Below are positions 11,395 to 22,375 of a stretch of 64,000 nt of DNA, piece by piece. Both the position numbers and the translations under genes were made by a program. Origin of the DNA: Muricea muricata. Taxonomy: Eukaryota; Cnidaria; Anthozoa; Malacalcyonacea; Plexauridae. Within the stretch, counting starts at the first letter, position 1. The number at the start of each line of letters is the position of its first letter. Location of the stretch: positions 44,056,480 through 44,120,479 of the forward strand of contig OY979716.1 in assembly GCA_963855995.1 (NCBI GenBank), in the 5' to 3' direction. The notes beneath the pieces are model-generated. The model was given only the letters and a program-made list of their open reading frames with translations, searched no databases and was not told the origin of the DNA.

Positions 11395-11815
11395 ATATCT
11401 CGAAAATTTGTAAAGTCTCGCTTGTAAAATACTAAAATCTCACATGGCTGCAAAATCTCAAATCGTTGTGAAACTCGAATAGTTGACACAAATTCTAGTT
11501 CTCGAATACTTCTATTCAATTCTCGCCATGAATTTTGATTCTCAAATACTTTTGTTCAATTCTCGACATGAATTCTGATTCTCAAATAATTTTGTCTGAT
11601 TCTCGCCACGAATTCTGATTCTCGAATAGTTTTGTTCGATATTCTCGCCATGAATTCTGATTCTCGAATACTTCTGTTCGATATTCTCGCCACGAACTCT
11701 AATTCTCGAATAGTTTTGTCCTATTCTTGCCACGAATTCTGATTCTCAAATACTTTTGTCCGATTCTCGACACGAATTCTGATTATCGAATACTTTTGTC
11801 CGAAACGGCACGCCA
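11395..11815 (-). repeat. inner inverted arm (right) built of minisatellite
   Basis: Reverse complement of the left inner arm. GATATCTCGAAAATTTGTAA marks its inner edge and TTTTGTCCGAAACGGC its outer edge. The units are TTCTCGAATACTTTTGT-type, 40-45 bp. Further TAAAATCTCGCA-type short units extend inward from about 11310. Confidence 0.9.
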
Positions 11816-12129
11816 TAGAAAAGTCCATATATTTTGACCACTGAGCTCTATTTTATAGCTCAGTGATTTTGACCCAGAAGTTTATTTTCAACTGTTTAAA
11901 ATATCGGGTTTTTCACGCGCACGTGCAGAGCATCCAGATAGCATGCAATTTTAGGAATGCCTGTTGCTATAGACAAGCGGAAAACTCGCTATATACGATG
12001 TAGATACGGTTTCCGAGTCATAGGGAACCGTAGGGTACTTTCTTCGCATGTTTTGACAGGTGAAATGTGATACTTGCGGGCTAAAATTGACTTAAATCAA
12101 AATGCGACATTGTACTATGTTCACGTTTG

Positions 12130-12385
12130 AGCTGCAAGTTGTTGTAGCGTCTTCAATATTTTTCGCTCAAAAGCGGCAAATATCTTGGGAAAACGATAGC
12201 GATTCATTCAGTGGTATTTTGAGGAAGATACAATGAAGGATGCCATGGATTTTTGCTGCAAAAGGTCAAAATATTTGTAGTAATTAATACTGTCAAACGT
12301 AAACAACAATAACGCGCTGTAGTTTAGATTTCGCTGTATTTTTTTTAGTTTTTAGTATTTTCGTATGAAACTTAGCTTAAAATGT
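12130..12385 (-). repeat. outer inverted arm (right)
   Basis: Partner of 5990-6243 in inverted orientation (blocks TGGGAAAACGATAGCGATTC, GATACAATGAAGGATGCCAT and ATTTTCGTATGAAAC). Together the arms bracket about 6.4 kb. Confidence 0.85.
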
Positions 12386-12502
12386 ACAGAAAATTGTAGC
12401 GATTATTTTAGTGACATTTTGAAAATATACAATTAGATGTAAGACAGCAAAGTTATTGCTGTATTTTTTTTGCAGACTAATTTATAATTATATTCTGATA
12501 TA

Positions 12503-12868
12503 GCCCAAATGCCCAATACTGATTTTATATTATAGTGTATATGAGCTTTGTTTATAATTATAACTACTTACTGTGAGAGAAACGGCAAACGAGCTGAGCA
12601 AACCCTACTGCCTAAATGCCCAATACAGGTTTTATATGGTGTATATGTCGTACGGACGTACATGTTTCTGCTAGAAATTATCTGAGCATTGTTTATGATT
12701 ATAACTGTACTTACTGTGAGAGAAACAGCAAACGAGCAAACTCAAATGCCCAATACAGGTTTTTATACTGTGTATATGTCGTATATGTTTCTGCTAGAAA
12801 TTATCTGAGCTTTGTTTATTACTATAACTACTTACTGTGTGAGAAACAGCAAACGGGCAAACTCTACT
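12503..12868 (+). repeat. three-copy ~110-130-bp tandem repeat
   Basis: Units beginning AAATGCCCAATAC at about 12507, 12614 and 12746 share GTGTATATG, TTATCTGAGC-TTTGTTTAT, TTACTGTGAGAGAAAC and GGCAAACGAGC. The 114-residue frame across them (12616-12960) is a by-product of the repeats. Confidence 0.85.
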
Positions 12869-13201
12869 GGCTGGAACAGAAGTTGCGAGTGTGGATTTCA
12901 AAAGTTGTGAATTTCAATAATTATTGCTCCTTAGCGTTTGGTGCACTTCGCAACTTATAAGGTACGACATAAATGAATAATCACTATATATCTGGTAGGG
13001 TTGACAAATAGCAGTTGCCGAAGAATTTATAGGAGTACTAGCATTTCTACTTTTTTTCTTATCGCCCGTAGCTAATGACACTTATTCCTTTCCACTTTCC
13101 GAATATATGCGAACAATCGGTGCTAACTCTCGAAGCTTCCAGCCTATTACGCTGCTTCACGAAAATTCGGACAACGCTCACCACGTATCACCGTTTGAGT
13201 A

Positions 13202-13249
13202 TGAGATAGTGGCTTGCCTGCAAACGGGCTAGCCACAAAAATGCTTACT
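13202..13249 (+). repeat. 48-bp repeat with GTGGCT/AGCCAC hairpin, copy 1
   Basis: GAGATAGTGGCTTGCC then GGGCTAGCCACAAAAA. The GTGGCT-TGCC and GGGC-TAGCCAC parts form a hairpin. A second copy in the same orientation begins at 15020, immediately after the hAT right end, so the hAT remnant lies between two copies. Confidence 0.8.
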
Positions 13250-13315
13250 GCAAACATTTTGAAGTAAACGACAAAATATGTGCGTATTATCGCTCCCTCC
13301 GGAAAGTTTACACTA

Positions 13316-13353
13316 TGATTGACTCACTGACTGACTCACTTACTGACTGATGT
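13316..13353. repeat. GACTCACT-type microsatellite
   Basis: Short degenerate run of GACTCACT/GACTGACT units at the point where hAT coding similarity ends, suggesting a deletion junction. Confidence 0.8.
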
Positions 13354-13354
13354 G

Positions 13355-14658
13355 AATTTTTGCCACTCATTACAATACTTTGCACTGAAAATGAAGTTGC
13401 ACCTGGAACACAATCTACAGCACAATGTCCAACCAAATTGAGTGAATGTGCAAAGCATGGAACCCAGTCTGTGAGTTTATTCTTCCCGTGAATTAGCACC
13501 TGTAAACCACCGTACTTTTCGCTCATATTACTCGCATTGTCATATGATTGCCCTCGACTGTTTTCGATATTGATACCCTCTTTTTCAAAAAAGCTGGACA
13601 CACTTTTGAGCATCTCTTCTGCAGTATGCCCATTCATATCTAAAAACTGTATAAATCATTCTACAGGACCATCTTCAAGTACATAACGCAAGCCAGACGG
13701 TTTACATGTGAAATATCTGGAATTGAGTCAACAGTCAGAGAAAAATACTTCGTTTCCTTTACTTGATCAATGATGAATTTTCTTACTTTTTCCCCCATGT
13801 TATCGATCAATTAATTGCAAATCGTTGAGATGAATGACACTGACTTCTTACCTTTCCCTCCATATTTCTCAACATGCGCTTGCTCTAAAAGTTTACTGTC
13901 TACACGATTCTTTGCATCAGATTGGTTGAACATTGCAAGGGTTGCTGCACGATGGCTCTGGCTTTTCATGTCTTTCCATCCGACAAACAGCATTCTTCCA
14001 GTCGCAATAACCAATACCAGCGAAAAATTTGCTATCAGGACATGACAACAACTTGCAAGTAAAACAAAATGCACGACTGGTCGCAGGTGAGTGGCATAAC
14101 CATGAACGTGGAATTTTCTCACCGTTAAGAGAATGTGTATGAGAAAATAGAGATCTGGAAAATCACCTCTTCTGTTTGCCGTCATCTTGAACAGACTTAG
14201 AAAAATTTGCATCGATGTGCTGGCAATCTTGGCCACCATGCTCCACCCAGTATTCCACAAAATTGTCTGGAAGCATGCCATTAGGCCATAATCCAATGTT
14301 GCAATTCATACCATAACAGCAAAAGATTGTCTCTCAGTTTGAGAGACATGAGTTTCATCACTTTCATGATTAAGTGTTCAACCTCAGTGTTCAGCAATTC
14401 ATCAACACCAGAAAGGCAAACATCACTATTATTAATTTCTGCTGTTGTAGTGTCAGGTGTATTTATTAGCGACTCTGGCTCCGCATTCAAATGTTCTGTT
14501 GAGTTAGACAACGGTAACAAATCTGTATTAGTTGCAGATGCAGCAGGGGTAAAAAATTTCTGGATTTTTGAACTCCGCTAAAGTTCAGCCTCTTGTCGAC
14601 GTTTGCACTCCTCCCATTCCTTTGCTTTTACATTACCTGGCTTGTGTTGATAACTCAT
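13355..14658 (-). pseudogene. hAT transposase remnant, N-terminal half (ZMYM1-like, TTF zinc finger + DUF4371)
   Basis: The start is placed at 14658 (MSYQHKPGNVKAKEWEECKR), with a stop after about 24 codons. Frames then carry acidic linker sequence (14520-14281) and a TTF-type zinc finger region (SPATSRAFCFTCKLLSC, about 14100-14030, with DWKNA after it). Last comes the start of DUF4371 (NGHTAEEMLKSVSSFF, RGQSYDNASNMS, CFAHSLNLV) at 13637-13420. Several frame changes and stops break the protein. Similarity stops near 13380 at a microsatellite, so the RW and dimerisation regions are missing. A hAT-type terminus lies 360 bp upstream at 15018. Confidence 0.8.
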
Positions 14659-14944
14659 TATTCATAGCGTAAAAACTGTGGAAAATCGTGACTACACAAT
14701 TTTAAAAATAATGAAAATGGTCAGCAGACATTTTCAGAAAATGATAGCAGTACTTCATCAGTTCTGAATATTGCACAGTCAAATTACTGGTGAAGCCGGT
14801 ATGCGTTTACGGTGATGTTCAAGGGGTCAATATTTATGAAAGCCAAGGACGGTGGAAATAGCATTACAGAATTAGCTTTGGACTCATTACCTCATTGCTT
14901 AATTTAGTAAAAAAATAGTAAATAGCAAAAATTCATTCTCTACA

Positions 14945-15018
14945 AAACTACGGGCCTCTCAAAAGCCCGGGCCAGTAGGCTTGAGCCTACTCTCAGCCTA
15001 TTGGGTAATCTGCCACTG
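14945..15018 (-). mobile_element. hAT right terminus
   Basis: Read on the minus strand, the end begins CAGTGGCAGATTACCCAATA, the CAGTGGC-style terminus common in hAT elements, followed by AGGCTCAAGCCTACTGG. It is oriented to be the 5' end of the hAT gene at 14658. No matching left end was found, so the element is truncated. Confidence 0.6.
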
Positions 15019-15019
15019 A

Positions 15020-15066
15020 TGAGATAGTGGCTTGCCCATAAATGGGCTAGCCACAAAAAGCCTTGC
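15020..15066 (+). repeat. 48-bp repeat with hairpin, copy 2
   Basis: Second copy of the repeat at 13202, starting within two bases of the hAT terminus. The loop bases differ (CATAAAT against TGCAAAC), while the stem and flanks are conserved. Confidence 0.8.
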
Positions 15067-15321
15067 CAAGAAAATCAATGCTGTAAGTATGAATAAATTA
15101 TGTGAAGACTATAATTAGGTATTGTACATAAAGCCAGTTTGACCTATTTTTCAAATAGCCAATCACATGTGTTGTTCTGGTTTTGACATAGGCTGGCATT
15201 AAAGAGAGATTTGATCAGAGGCTCTTTTGCCTCATTATTATACCTCACTTTTCTTTAAGAGCTTCTGGAACCAACCCTAATGTTTGTATGCTTTTTTATC
15301 AAATTAATGCTTTGTTATTCA

Positions 15322-16135
15322 GGCAGCAAAAAAGAAACGCAGTGATGATCTGATACTTCCTAACTGTTCAGAATCATTTCTGGCACTGTTCCGAAACGTG
15401 TGAGGATATGAAAATTCATATAAGCAAATGTTTTGTGCTTATACTGCAATATTGAAATTGCATGTATGACAATTATAGTATGTACTGTGTATGTATATAA
15501 TTGTCACGTGAAGTACTCACATACACTTTGATAAATTAATATAGATTTTTATTGTTTAATTTAATAGGATAAATGGGTAGGAATATTACTTGTGGTTGGG
15601 TGAGCATGAATGGGTGTTGGAGGAAGGCATCAATCAAGACAAATGTGCACACAATCCAGAAAATAAAGAATGAAGAAAACCATGGTTGAAGAAAGACTCT
15701 TCTGCACACAAAGCACTTGCCAAGATTGTTCTGAAAACTCGTTTCCTGAATACACTAAGATCTGCACCAACTTCAGGTACTGATGTTGATTTGACGTAAG
15801 GTTGAAATAACTACATTTATGAGTCTATCATCTAGCTGATTATTGTTTTATTTTTAATTTGAAGACATACTGGCTTTCTAGAGTCATTTCACAACCTGAT
15901 TTTGATGTATGCTCCCACGTGTTATTCCTTTTCGTAAGTTTAAAATAACCTTATGTTTTAACTATTACTTGTTATTTGTATTACTCCATCCCCACCACAT
16001 GACAATCCAAATCACAATGTGTCAAAATGAGCAGTTTTTATCTGGAGATATCCTGTATACCATGGCAGAAACCAACTTGCTGCCCTAGAACACAACCATC
16101 ACATTGTACAACAGTGTACTCATTGAGTGTCGTAG
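15322..16135 (+). pseudogene. exon fragments of an uncharacterised multicopy metazoan family
   Basis: Four short exon-like segments occur in order: AAKKKRSDDLILPNC after an AG acceptor (about 15324-15400); an AHNPENKE and KPWLKKDSSAHKALAKIVLK segment (about 15645-15778); FLESFHNLILMYAP (about 15876-15940); and GRNQLAALEHNHHI (about 16063-16110). From memory, KPWLxxxSxAHKAL, ESFHNxILMYA and LAALDHNHH are successive landmarks of a multicopy uncharacterised family in fish and invertebrates. Function is unknown; the His/Asn-rich motifs suggest but do not prove a nuclease-like fold. Stops and frame changes show decay. Confidence 0.5.
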
Positions 16136-16512
16136 GCAAGGATGACTCTTTAAGATACGTATGCTCGAAAATTCTTCAAATATAATTCTCTGAAACGGCA
16201 TTTTGAGCATTCTAAGTACACAGCGGTGAAACAGTTAGCTAACAGTTTAATACCAATCTAAAACAACGTTAGTCGGGTTTTGTTGTGGCATATATTATAA
16301 TTGAATATAATTGTACTATAATACATATTTTGCTCTCTTATGCCAAGAAATGAAATAACAGAGTTCTGTTCCTGAACAAATGTTAATAGCATAGAGACTG
16401 TAAGCTATATTCTATGCAAATTAGGGAAAGTAACGCATATTTTAAAAGACATTTAAATAGAAGTCAAAGTAGAGCTTTTGATGTTCAGGAGAAAGCCCTG
16501 CATATAAGTTGA

Positions 16513-18480
16513 TCAGACGTTCTTTGTCACATTTGAGCAAAAATTTACGCTCGATTGACATTGAAAGTAACGATTCAAGTCTTCCTGAACCATGGACAAG
16601 CAAATGTGAGTTTTTACCCTCTTGAGTGCGGAAAATGAACGCTCGGCAGTCAAGGAACTCACTGGGATGGCAACAGCGATAGCATAAACACGACAGAGAG
16701 TCGGATACGCATCAACCAAACTATAATCCAGGTTACAAATGAGTAAAAGAGCGTCAGAGAAAGATGGAATTTTTTCTTCGATTGTTTTTTGGCTTTCTTG
16801 GCACCATTTTCACTCTGCTCATTATTTCACATGCTTGAGACTTCGTCGTCGTTGTCAACGTCATGATAAAAATCATCATCACCGTTATCCTCGTTGTCAT
16901 CAGCATCATCATCCTCATCATCATAGTTGTCGTCTTCGCCGCTATCATCATCATCTTCTTGCTGGCAGACAGGTGAACAGTCGAATTTCTCAAAAGAATA
17001 AGCGAAATTGAACAGTTCGTCAGTACATCTGAACGCATCTATATTGTGCATTTTACAAGAAGTGTTAAGGCATGCTTGCAGATCATATGCGGTTTTAAAA
17101 TTCTTCACAAGCTGTGGCAAACAGCTTGGAGCAAACGAAAATGCTTGAAGCAATGGTTGGTTTTTCTCAAACGGATTCTTCAAAGAATTTATGATTGTGT
17201 CCACAGAAACATAAAAGGTGTTACGTTTCCAGTCATCTTCTGGTGTTTCAGCGGATTCATATTCAGCATTTTCATCATCCATTTGTCTTTGATGTCTGAC
17301 TCTTGATTCTTGCCAAGTCACGCCGGGGGAATTGTGTTTTTGCTTGACATATTTGATAATTTGCTTTGGTTCTTTACACAATTCATTGAGCTCATCGATG
17401 GCACTTTCAACCATACCCACAGCTTTCCTAAAATCAACATCAATGTGTTGTAAATATCAACTTAGCGGATCAGTGGATGCAAATATTTCTCGAAAGAGGT
17501 ACGCGGTAGCCAGAAACTGCTTTGTTTGGATCTGTGCCAAAAGACCAGCGCTCGTTTTCCATGGGTTTCAATCAATTTAAAAGTCTAATGCAACGATATC
17601 CAGAACACTTAAAATGCAGTCATAATGAGAGAGGAGGACCTTTAGACACAACTTGTGTGAATGCCAGCGAACAGTATTAAGTCTCTTTAGCAAAAGGACT
17701 TTCAGGTTTTTTTCGCGTTGGACAGTTTCGAACAAGTCATGAATTCTTTGTGTCTTGCTAAATAGAACGTACAAGGCTTCAAGGTCATTGAAGAGACTGG
17801 TTACTGGAACAGCAACACTTGCCAAGTCGGACAAAACAAGATTAAGTGATATGCATAACAATGGACAAAAGCAACATGCTCTCCGACTTTCTCCTTGATG
17901 ATTGCCTGCAAGCCGTTGTAGCAGCCACTCATATTCGAAGCGCCGTCATATGTTTTCCTACAAGTTTATTGAACGACACACCTTTCGAAATAAGTGTTTC
18001 TGAGATTAAATTGTATAGTTCCATTGCTTTGGTCCCATAAGCTCTTTGCAAGACAAAAGGTGCTCAGAACATTTGCCATTATGATTAATGATCCTTGCGC
18101 AAATACTAAGCTGCTCGTGGTGACTGACATCTGGTGTGGTGTCGGTCATTAATGCCCATGCTCTGCAACTACTGATTTCTTTAACAATTTGGGAGGTGAT
18201 TTATGTACCAATAATATTGACCAAATTATTGTGCATATCATTGCTGAGAAAAGTTAGTTTCGAACAGTGCCCTTTAGCACCTTTTTTCCCACCTTTTCTT
18301 CTTTTTGTCATAGCTTGTTGATTTCTGACTTTTTCAAGATGGCTGGCAGTTGTAGCATCGTAGGCTGGCAAGTAATTTAATGACTCTAGAAAATTCCCTT
18401 TATTTGCTTCAGGATCATCGATTAGCAACTCTCGATGCCCTCCGAAATTTTTTAAAAGATTGTCTAAAATGATTGTTTAA
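16513..18480 (-). pseudogene. hAT transposase remnant with dimerisation domain
   Basis: Reading down from 18480: a LIDDPEANKGNFLESL segment and THNNLVN-like block (18428-18201), a frame-broken DUF4371 core, the RW region (RLNTVRWHSHKL, 17861-17577), a helical region (17420-16827) and the C-terminal dimerisation block AERSFSALKRVK (about 16640). Order and motifs match the ZMYM1/DUF4371-like hAT group. At least five frames are used and stops interrupt each. A Glu/Asp-rich tract encoded by GAT/GAC repeats (16850-16975) sits just before the dimerisation domain. Confidence 0.8.
16850..16975. repeat. ATC/GAT trinucleotide-rich tract
   Basis: Imperfect ATC (minus strand GAT) repeat giving an acidic run in the hAT frame. 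The opposite frame reads as a His/Arg-rich shadow that should not be annotated. Confidence 0.9.
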
Positions 18481-19575
18481 CGTGCATGAATAGGCTGGAT
18501 AAGTGTCTTTCCAACAGTCTTGCTGCAATACTGTATGCTATTAGTGACCTTAGATTATCGATAACCATAAGTGCATGTACAAAAGCAGACTACATATATG
18601 TATACTTTGGCATATCAATCTACATCTGAAGATCATGCTTTAACTAAATTATCCACTGCATATATTGATCGAAACTGCTACATAACATCACATATATTCA
18701 TGCTGTAGTTCCCATTTTACAAGTCATGTTGGTTTAAATGGTCTTTAAGGGCAAATAAGTGCTGAGGTTATACCTAACTGTAACAAAATACCTTCCATTT
18801 TTAAAGGTAGTAGGTTAAGATAAATAATATGATATTTGATGTAGCTCAACAAATAAAAAAACAGTGGAAAAGGTAATTGGGTTATACAGTACAAAAATAC
18901 ATCTGAAATGTTTTGAAAACTTATAATACTGATTACTCTTTTTTAGCAAGATGCAACAAGTTTAGCCCGTGTGCAGTCTCATGACAAGCAGACGTAACTG
19001 CCAATAACATCAAGGATGTATGCATATTATTGTCCTATAATATTTGCTAACAATAGAGAAACCACATAGAGTCCAGGAATTAGTTTTAAAGAAAGCATTA
19101 TAATATAGTGCAACAATAGTTGATTAATTAGACTGTACAATAATTTTAATTTGAGTACTATACAAATTTGTACATATAGACTACTGTATCAGTGATTCAT
19201 ATGTAACTTATTATGTTTTTTTAGAATTGTAGCATGTAAGCTGGGCGTGCCAGAAGGGAGGGACATGAAAATCAAGTTCCCAAAATGAAGAAAAAAGGCA
19301 AAAAAGATAAAATTGTTCTATTAATATAACATTTTCAAAATAGATTAAATGTGGAAATGTTGTGTGTTAATTTGTTATTAAAGGCAAAATAAAAATAATC
19401 TTTATTTGAGGTTTCTTATCCATAAAAAAAAAATCACCCACCAATAGTTTAATCAAGTAGTCAGAATGTTTTCTAAGATGAATTAACAATCATCCCAGGT
19501 ATGTGCCATGTCACCAGGCTATTGAATTTTTTGCAGCCTGTTTAATTTCTGGTAAGCAGTGAACAATACAAGCTT
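18481..19575. other. no gene recognised
   Basis: AT-rich, with short A and T runs. I see no coding segment or terminus. Confidence 0.4.
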
Positions 19576-20790
19576 TTTACTCCGCCTGCCGTAGGCGAGG
19601 CGGAGTTTTAAATTCGCCCCCATTTCTGTTTTCTTTTCCTTATTTTTTTTCGGTGTCGCAAGTTGGTGCAGCGCTCATGGGTGATACCGCTGGGCACAAG
19701 CTGCGTGAGCCGACCTAAGCACGGCGTTTAAACCCAATTTCCAGTGGATTATGTCAACAAAACACGCATTTTAACATGTATGCTAGAACATCTAAACCAC
19801 AAGAAGGTTTTACGTGCAAACATTCACATGCAAAATGTTTTAAAACAACAAATTCCACTGCGAAACTTCACCAAGGAGCGATGTATCGCGGTGAAGTTTT
19901 GAGAGCGTGTTTCCATCATTTTCTGTTGTGTTTCCGCTTTATAAGAAATTTACAAATTTCTACACAAGAATCAAATGCAAATTGTACAGAAATATCTATA
20001 TACAAAACACAATTTTTAACATGTAATAGTGAACAAAAAGGGAAAGGAAGGTTCTTTATCAAAACATTGCTCCAGAAATATTTTAAAACGGCAAATTTGA
20101 TAGACTCCATCATTCCATGATCAAGGAGTGAGTCTAGTAAATGTGTTCCTAATTCCAATCACAAAGTATTCGTTGTGATTTCTTTCCTTGGTTTTCTGTA
20201 CCTATGTTGAGATGCTGATATTTCGTGCAAAATGAATTATTTGCTTGTGGGATCTCATACATTTATAAAAGGTAAGAGACATTTAACATTCCAATTCCAG
20301 AAATCATATTTCCCAACAAATTATATCGTGGAGACTTCAGGCAGTGTTCCAGAATTGATTTAAATGATGCTATCAGGTTAATATATTTATGTATTGTATA
20401 CACTTTCAGTAAAATTTTCTTTACTTGCAACTACCCAAAAATAAAACAGCCATATGTTGGTTGTGTTATGACAAAAGAATCTTGTTTAATATATGTACTA
20501 TGAAAGTCTTTAATTTAAATTAAATTCTAAAAAATGCAATCTTACAAAAACTCTGGGCAGAGTACCTGGCAAGTCAGACATTGATTTTTGGTTATCTTAG
20601 TGATTACATAAGATGTGCTAGCAATGTCTTAAGATGCCTTGGAAGGTACCCTAATGACTGATTTAAAAAGGAGTTCATTGGGCAGAACTGAAGTAAGTGA
20701 ATATACCCCACCCCCAATGAACACTCTAGTTACAGCCTTGTGCCCATTTTCGTTTTGGCAGGCGGAGTGAACGCCTTTGCAGGCGTCTTG
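19576..20790. mobile_element. possible 1.2-kb non-autonomous element with GC-rich hairpin ends
   Basis: A GC-rich hairpin (CTCCGCCTGCC-GTA-GGCGAGGCGGAG, 19580-19605) stands out from the AT-rich surroundings. ACTCCGCCTGCC is mirrored by GGCAGGCGGAGT at 20757-20768, followed by ACGCC...GGCG. The interior has two long non-homologous frames I do not trust. The ends fit a short-TIR element, but no target duplication was found. Confidence 0.5.
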
Positions 20791-21430
20791 TTAACCAGAC
20801 AAAAAACCTATGAACATAACTACATTATGTACCATGATTTATAGTAAATTGTTTTGACAGTTGCCAATAATTTGAAACCTGACACGAAAGACCTTTTTTA
20901 TTTGACCATTTGTTATGAAATGATGTAAAGTATTTTTAAATTTTTATTTTTCTAAATGAATGTTATTTAAATTATAATATGGTACCATACAATCTACAAG
21001 CATGCTGGCCTATATCCTGTGTAATCACCATTAGCTGACGGGTAATGAGTATGTATTGCTGCTACACAGCAACTTGGGACAACCCTACTGTTTCCTCTTT
21101 CTAGCCATCCATGTTGCCATAGTACATATTGTCTATATGCTGCATGGTGAAAACTTTGATTGTTCCTTACATTGTTCAGAACCAGAACATCCTCTCTGTA
21201 TCACATTGCAATCTCAAGAGCATTGCCATAAGTTACCACCTGTCTGAAAACATTTGTTCTTGAGATGGATGGACGTCTTACTGTTATGCAACATCTGTTC
21301 TGCTCCTAAGTTGGCATGACAATACAATGTCCACAGTTGCACCACTCGGGGTATCATTGTCCAGATCAGGGCTTGGTGGATGTGGTTGATCTGCACTACC
21401 TGCCAACTCTCCATTCACTCATAGCTGACT
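20791..21430. other. no gene recognised
   Basis: Frames at 21056-21247 and its neighbours resemble nothing I recognise. Otherwise AT-rich. Confidence 0.3.
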
Positions 21431-21434
21431 TTAA

Positions 21435-21949
21435 AGGGAAATGGCAACAAAAAATTTTATTTTCTCATTTGAAAGAGACTAAAATAATATATAGAAGTCT
21501 ATTACAAAATTTTTATATCTGTTTTACTTTGGGAGATATTCTGACCTAAATAATCGAACTGTCCGCCATCTTGGATTAATTTTTAACCTCATTAACAATG
21601 TTTTAGTGACGTCACAACAGGGATAAGCGATTCAAAGCTTCTCCTAAATACCTACCACCAATAGAATATTTTTGAAACCTTTTCAATCCGTGCTGAAATC
21701 CAAAACACTTACTATGTGTGTAGTTATTGGAGAAGATTAATCATTGTGTCGTAAGAAAAAAAATTGCGTGACCCAGGTTGTGACGTATCATGCATATCTA
21801 CAAATATCCAAGATGGCGGACAACTAAAGATTTCAAGTCAAAATATCTCACCAAATAAGGCAGATATAAAAATTCTGTAATTGACTTCTATACATTGTTT
21901 TGGAGTCTCTTTCAAATAAGACGATAAAAATTTTTGTTGCCATTTCCCT
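21435..21949. mobile_element. 515-bp fold-back MITE with TTAA target sites
   Basis: It starts AGGGAAATGGCAACAAAAA and ends with the reverse complement, flanked on both sides by TTAA (21431-21434 and 21950-21953). Similarity between arms extends about 150 bp, down to CCGCCATCTTGG on the left and CCAAGATGGCGG on the right. TTAA target sites point to piggyBac or Kolobok transposases. It has no coding capacity. Confidence 0.9.
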
Positions 21950-22288
21950 TTAAGCAACTGAATGGAATTTGTGGGTGTCTATTACTAGCTCAGCTGTTAA
22001 AGGCTACAAAAGTGCTCAATTCGTCACTCTCGTGATACAAGTATGAAACTTTGCCACATTACTACTGTCTCTATAACTAAAATAATGTGATATACGGCCG
22101 GCCGAATTTCTTAATTTATACTGACTATCACGCATGTTATGTTTGATGACATCATCAATAGTCAAAATAATGTAAAATTGGGTGCTGAATAAATTTTTCC
22201 AAATATTTTTATAGAGCATCTAAACAGGATGAAAACCTACACTTACAACTTTTGTGTTAAGCCTATAGTTCCTGAGATATCGTACAAA

Positions 22289-22350
22289 GAAGAATATTAA
22301 ACATGGAAAGAGTCGAGTCGTGCGAATATTAAACATGGAAAGAGTCGTGC
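22289..22350. repeat. short tandem duplication
   Basis: GAATATTAAACATGGAAAGA followed by GTCG...GTGCG occurs twice in succession, just upstream of the next coding fragment. Confidence 0.85.
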
Positions 22351-22375
22351 GAGTTGTCCTACGAACAGTACAAAG

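Noticed and set aside
11542..11733. Minus-strand frame GENIEQKYSRIRIHGEN
   Set aside because: Again a reading of the inverted minisatellite arm.
12616..12960. 114-residue frame with repeated SARNYLSFVYYYN
   Set aside because: Generated by the tandem repeat, with no independent coding evidence.
13190..13260. Left terminus of the hAT remnant at 13-15 kb
   Set aside because: Only the right terminus shows a CAGTGGC end; nothing comparable is seen on the left.
16739..17011. His/Arg-rich plus-strand frame
   Set aside because: Antisense shadow of the GAT repeat in the hAT transposase gene.
19651..19740. tRNA-like A and B boxes (TTGGTGCAGCGC; GGCGTTTAAACCC) as a possible SINE head
   Set aside because: Spacing is too long, the B box is degenerate and no cloverleaf could be drawn.
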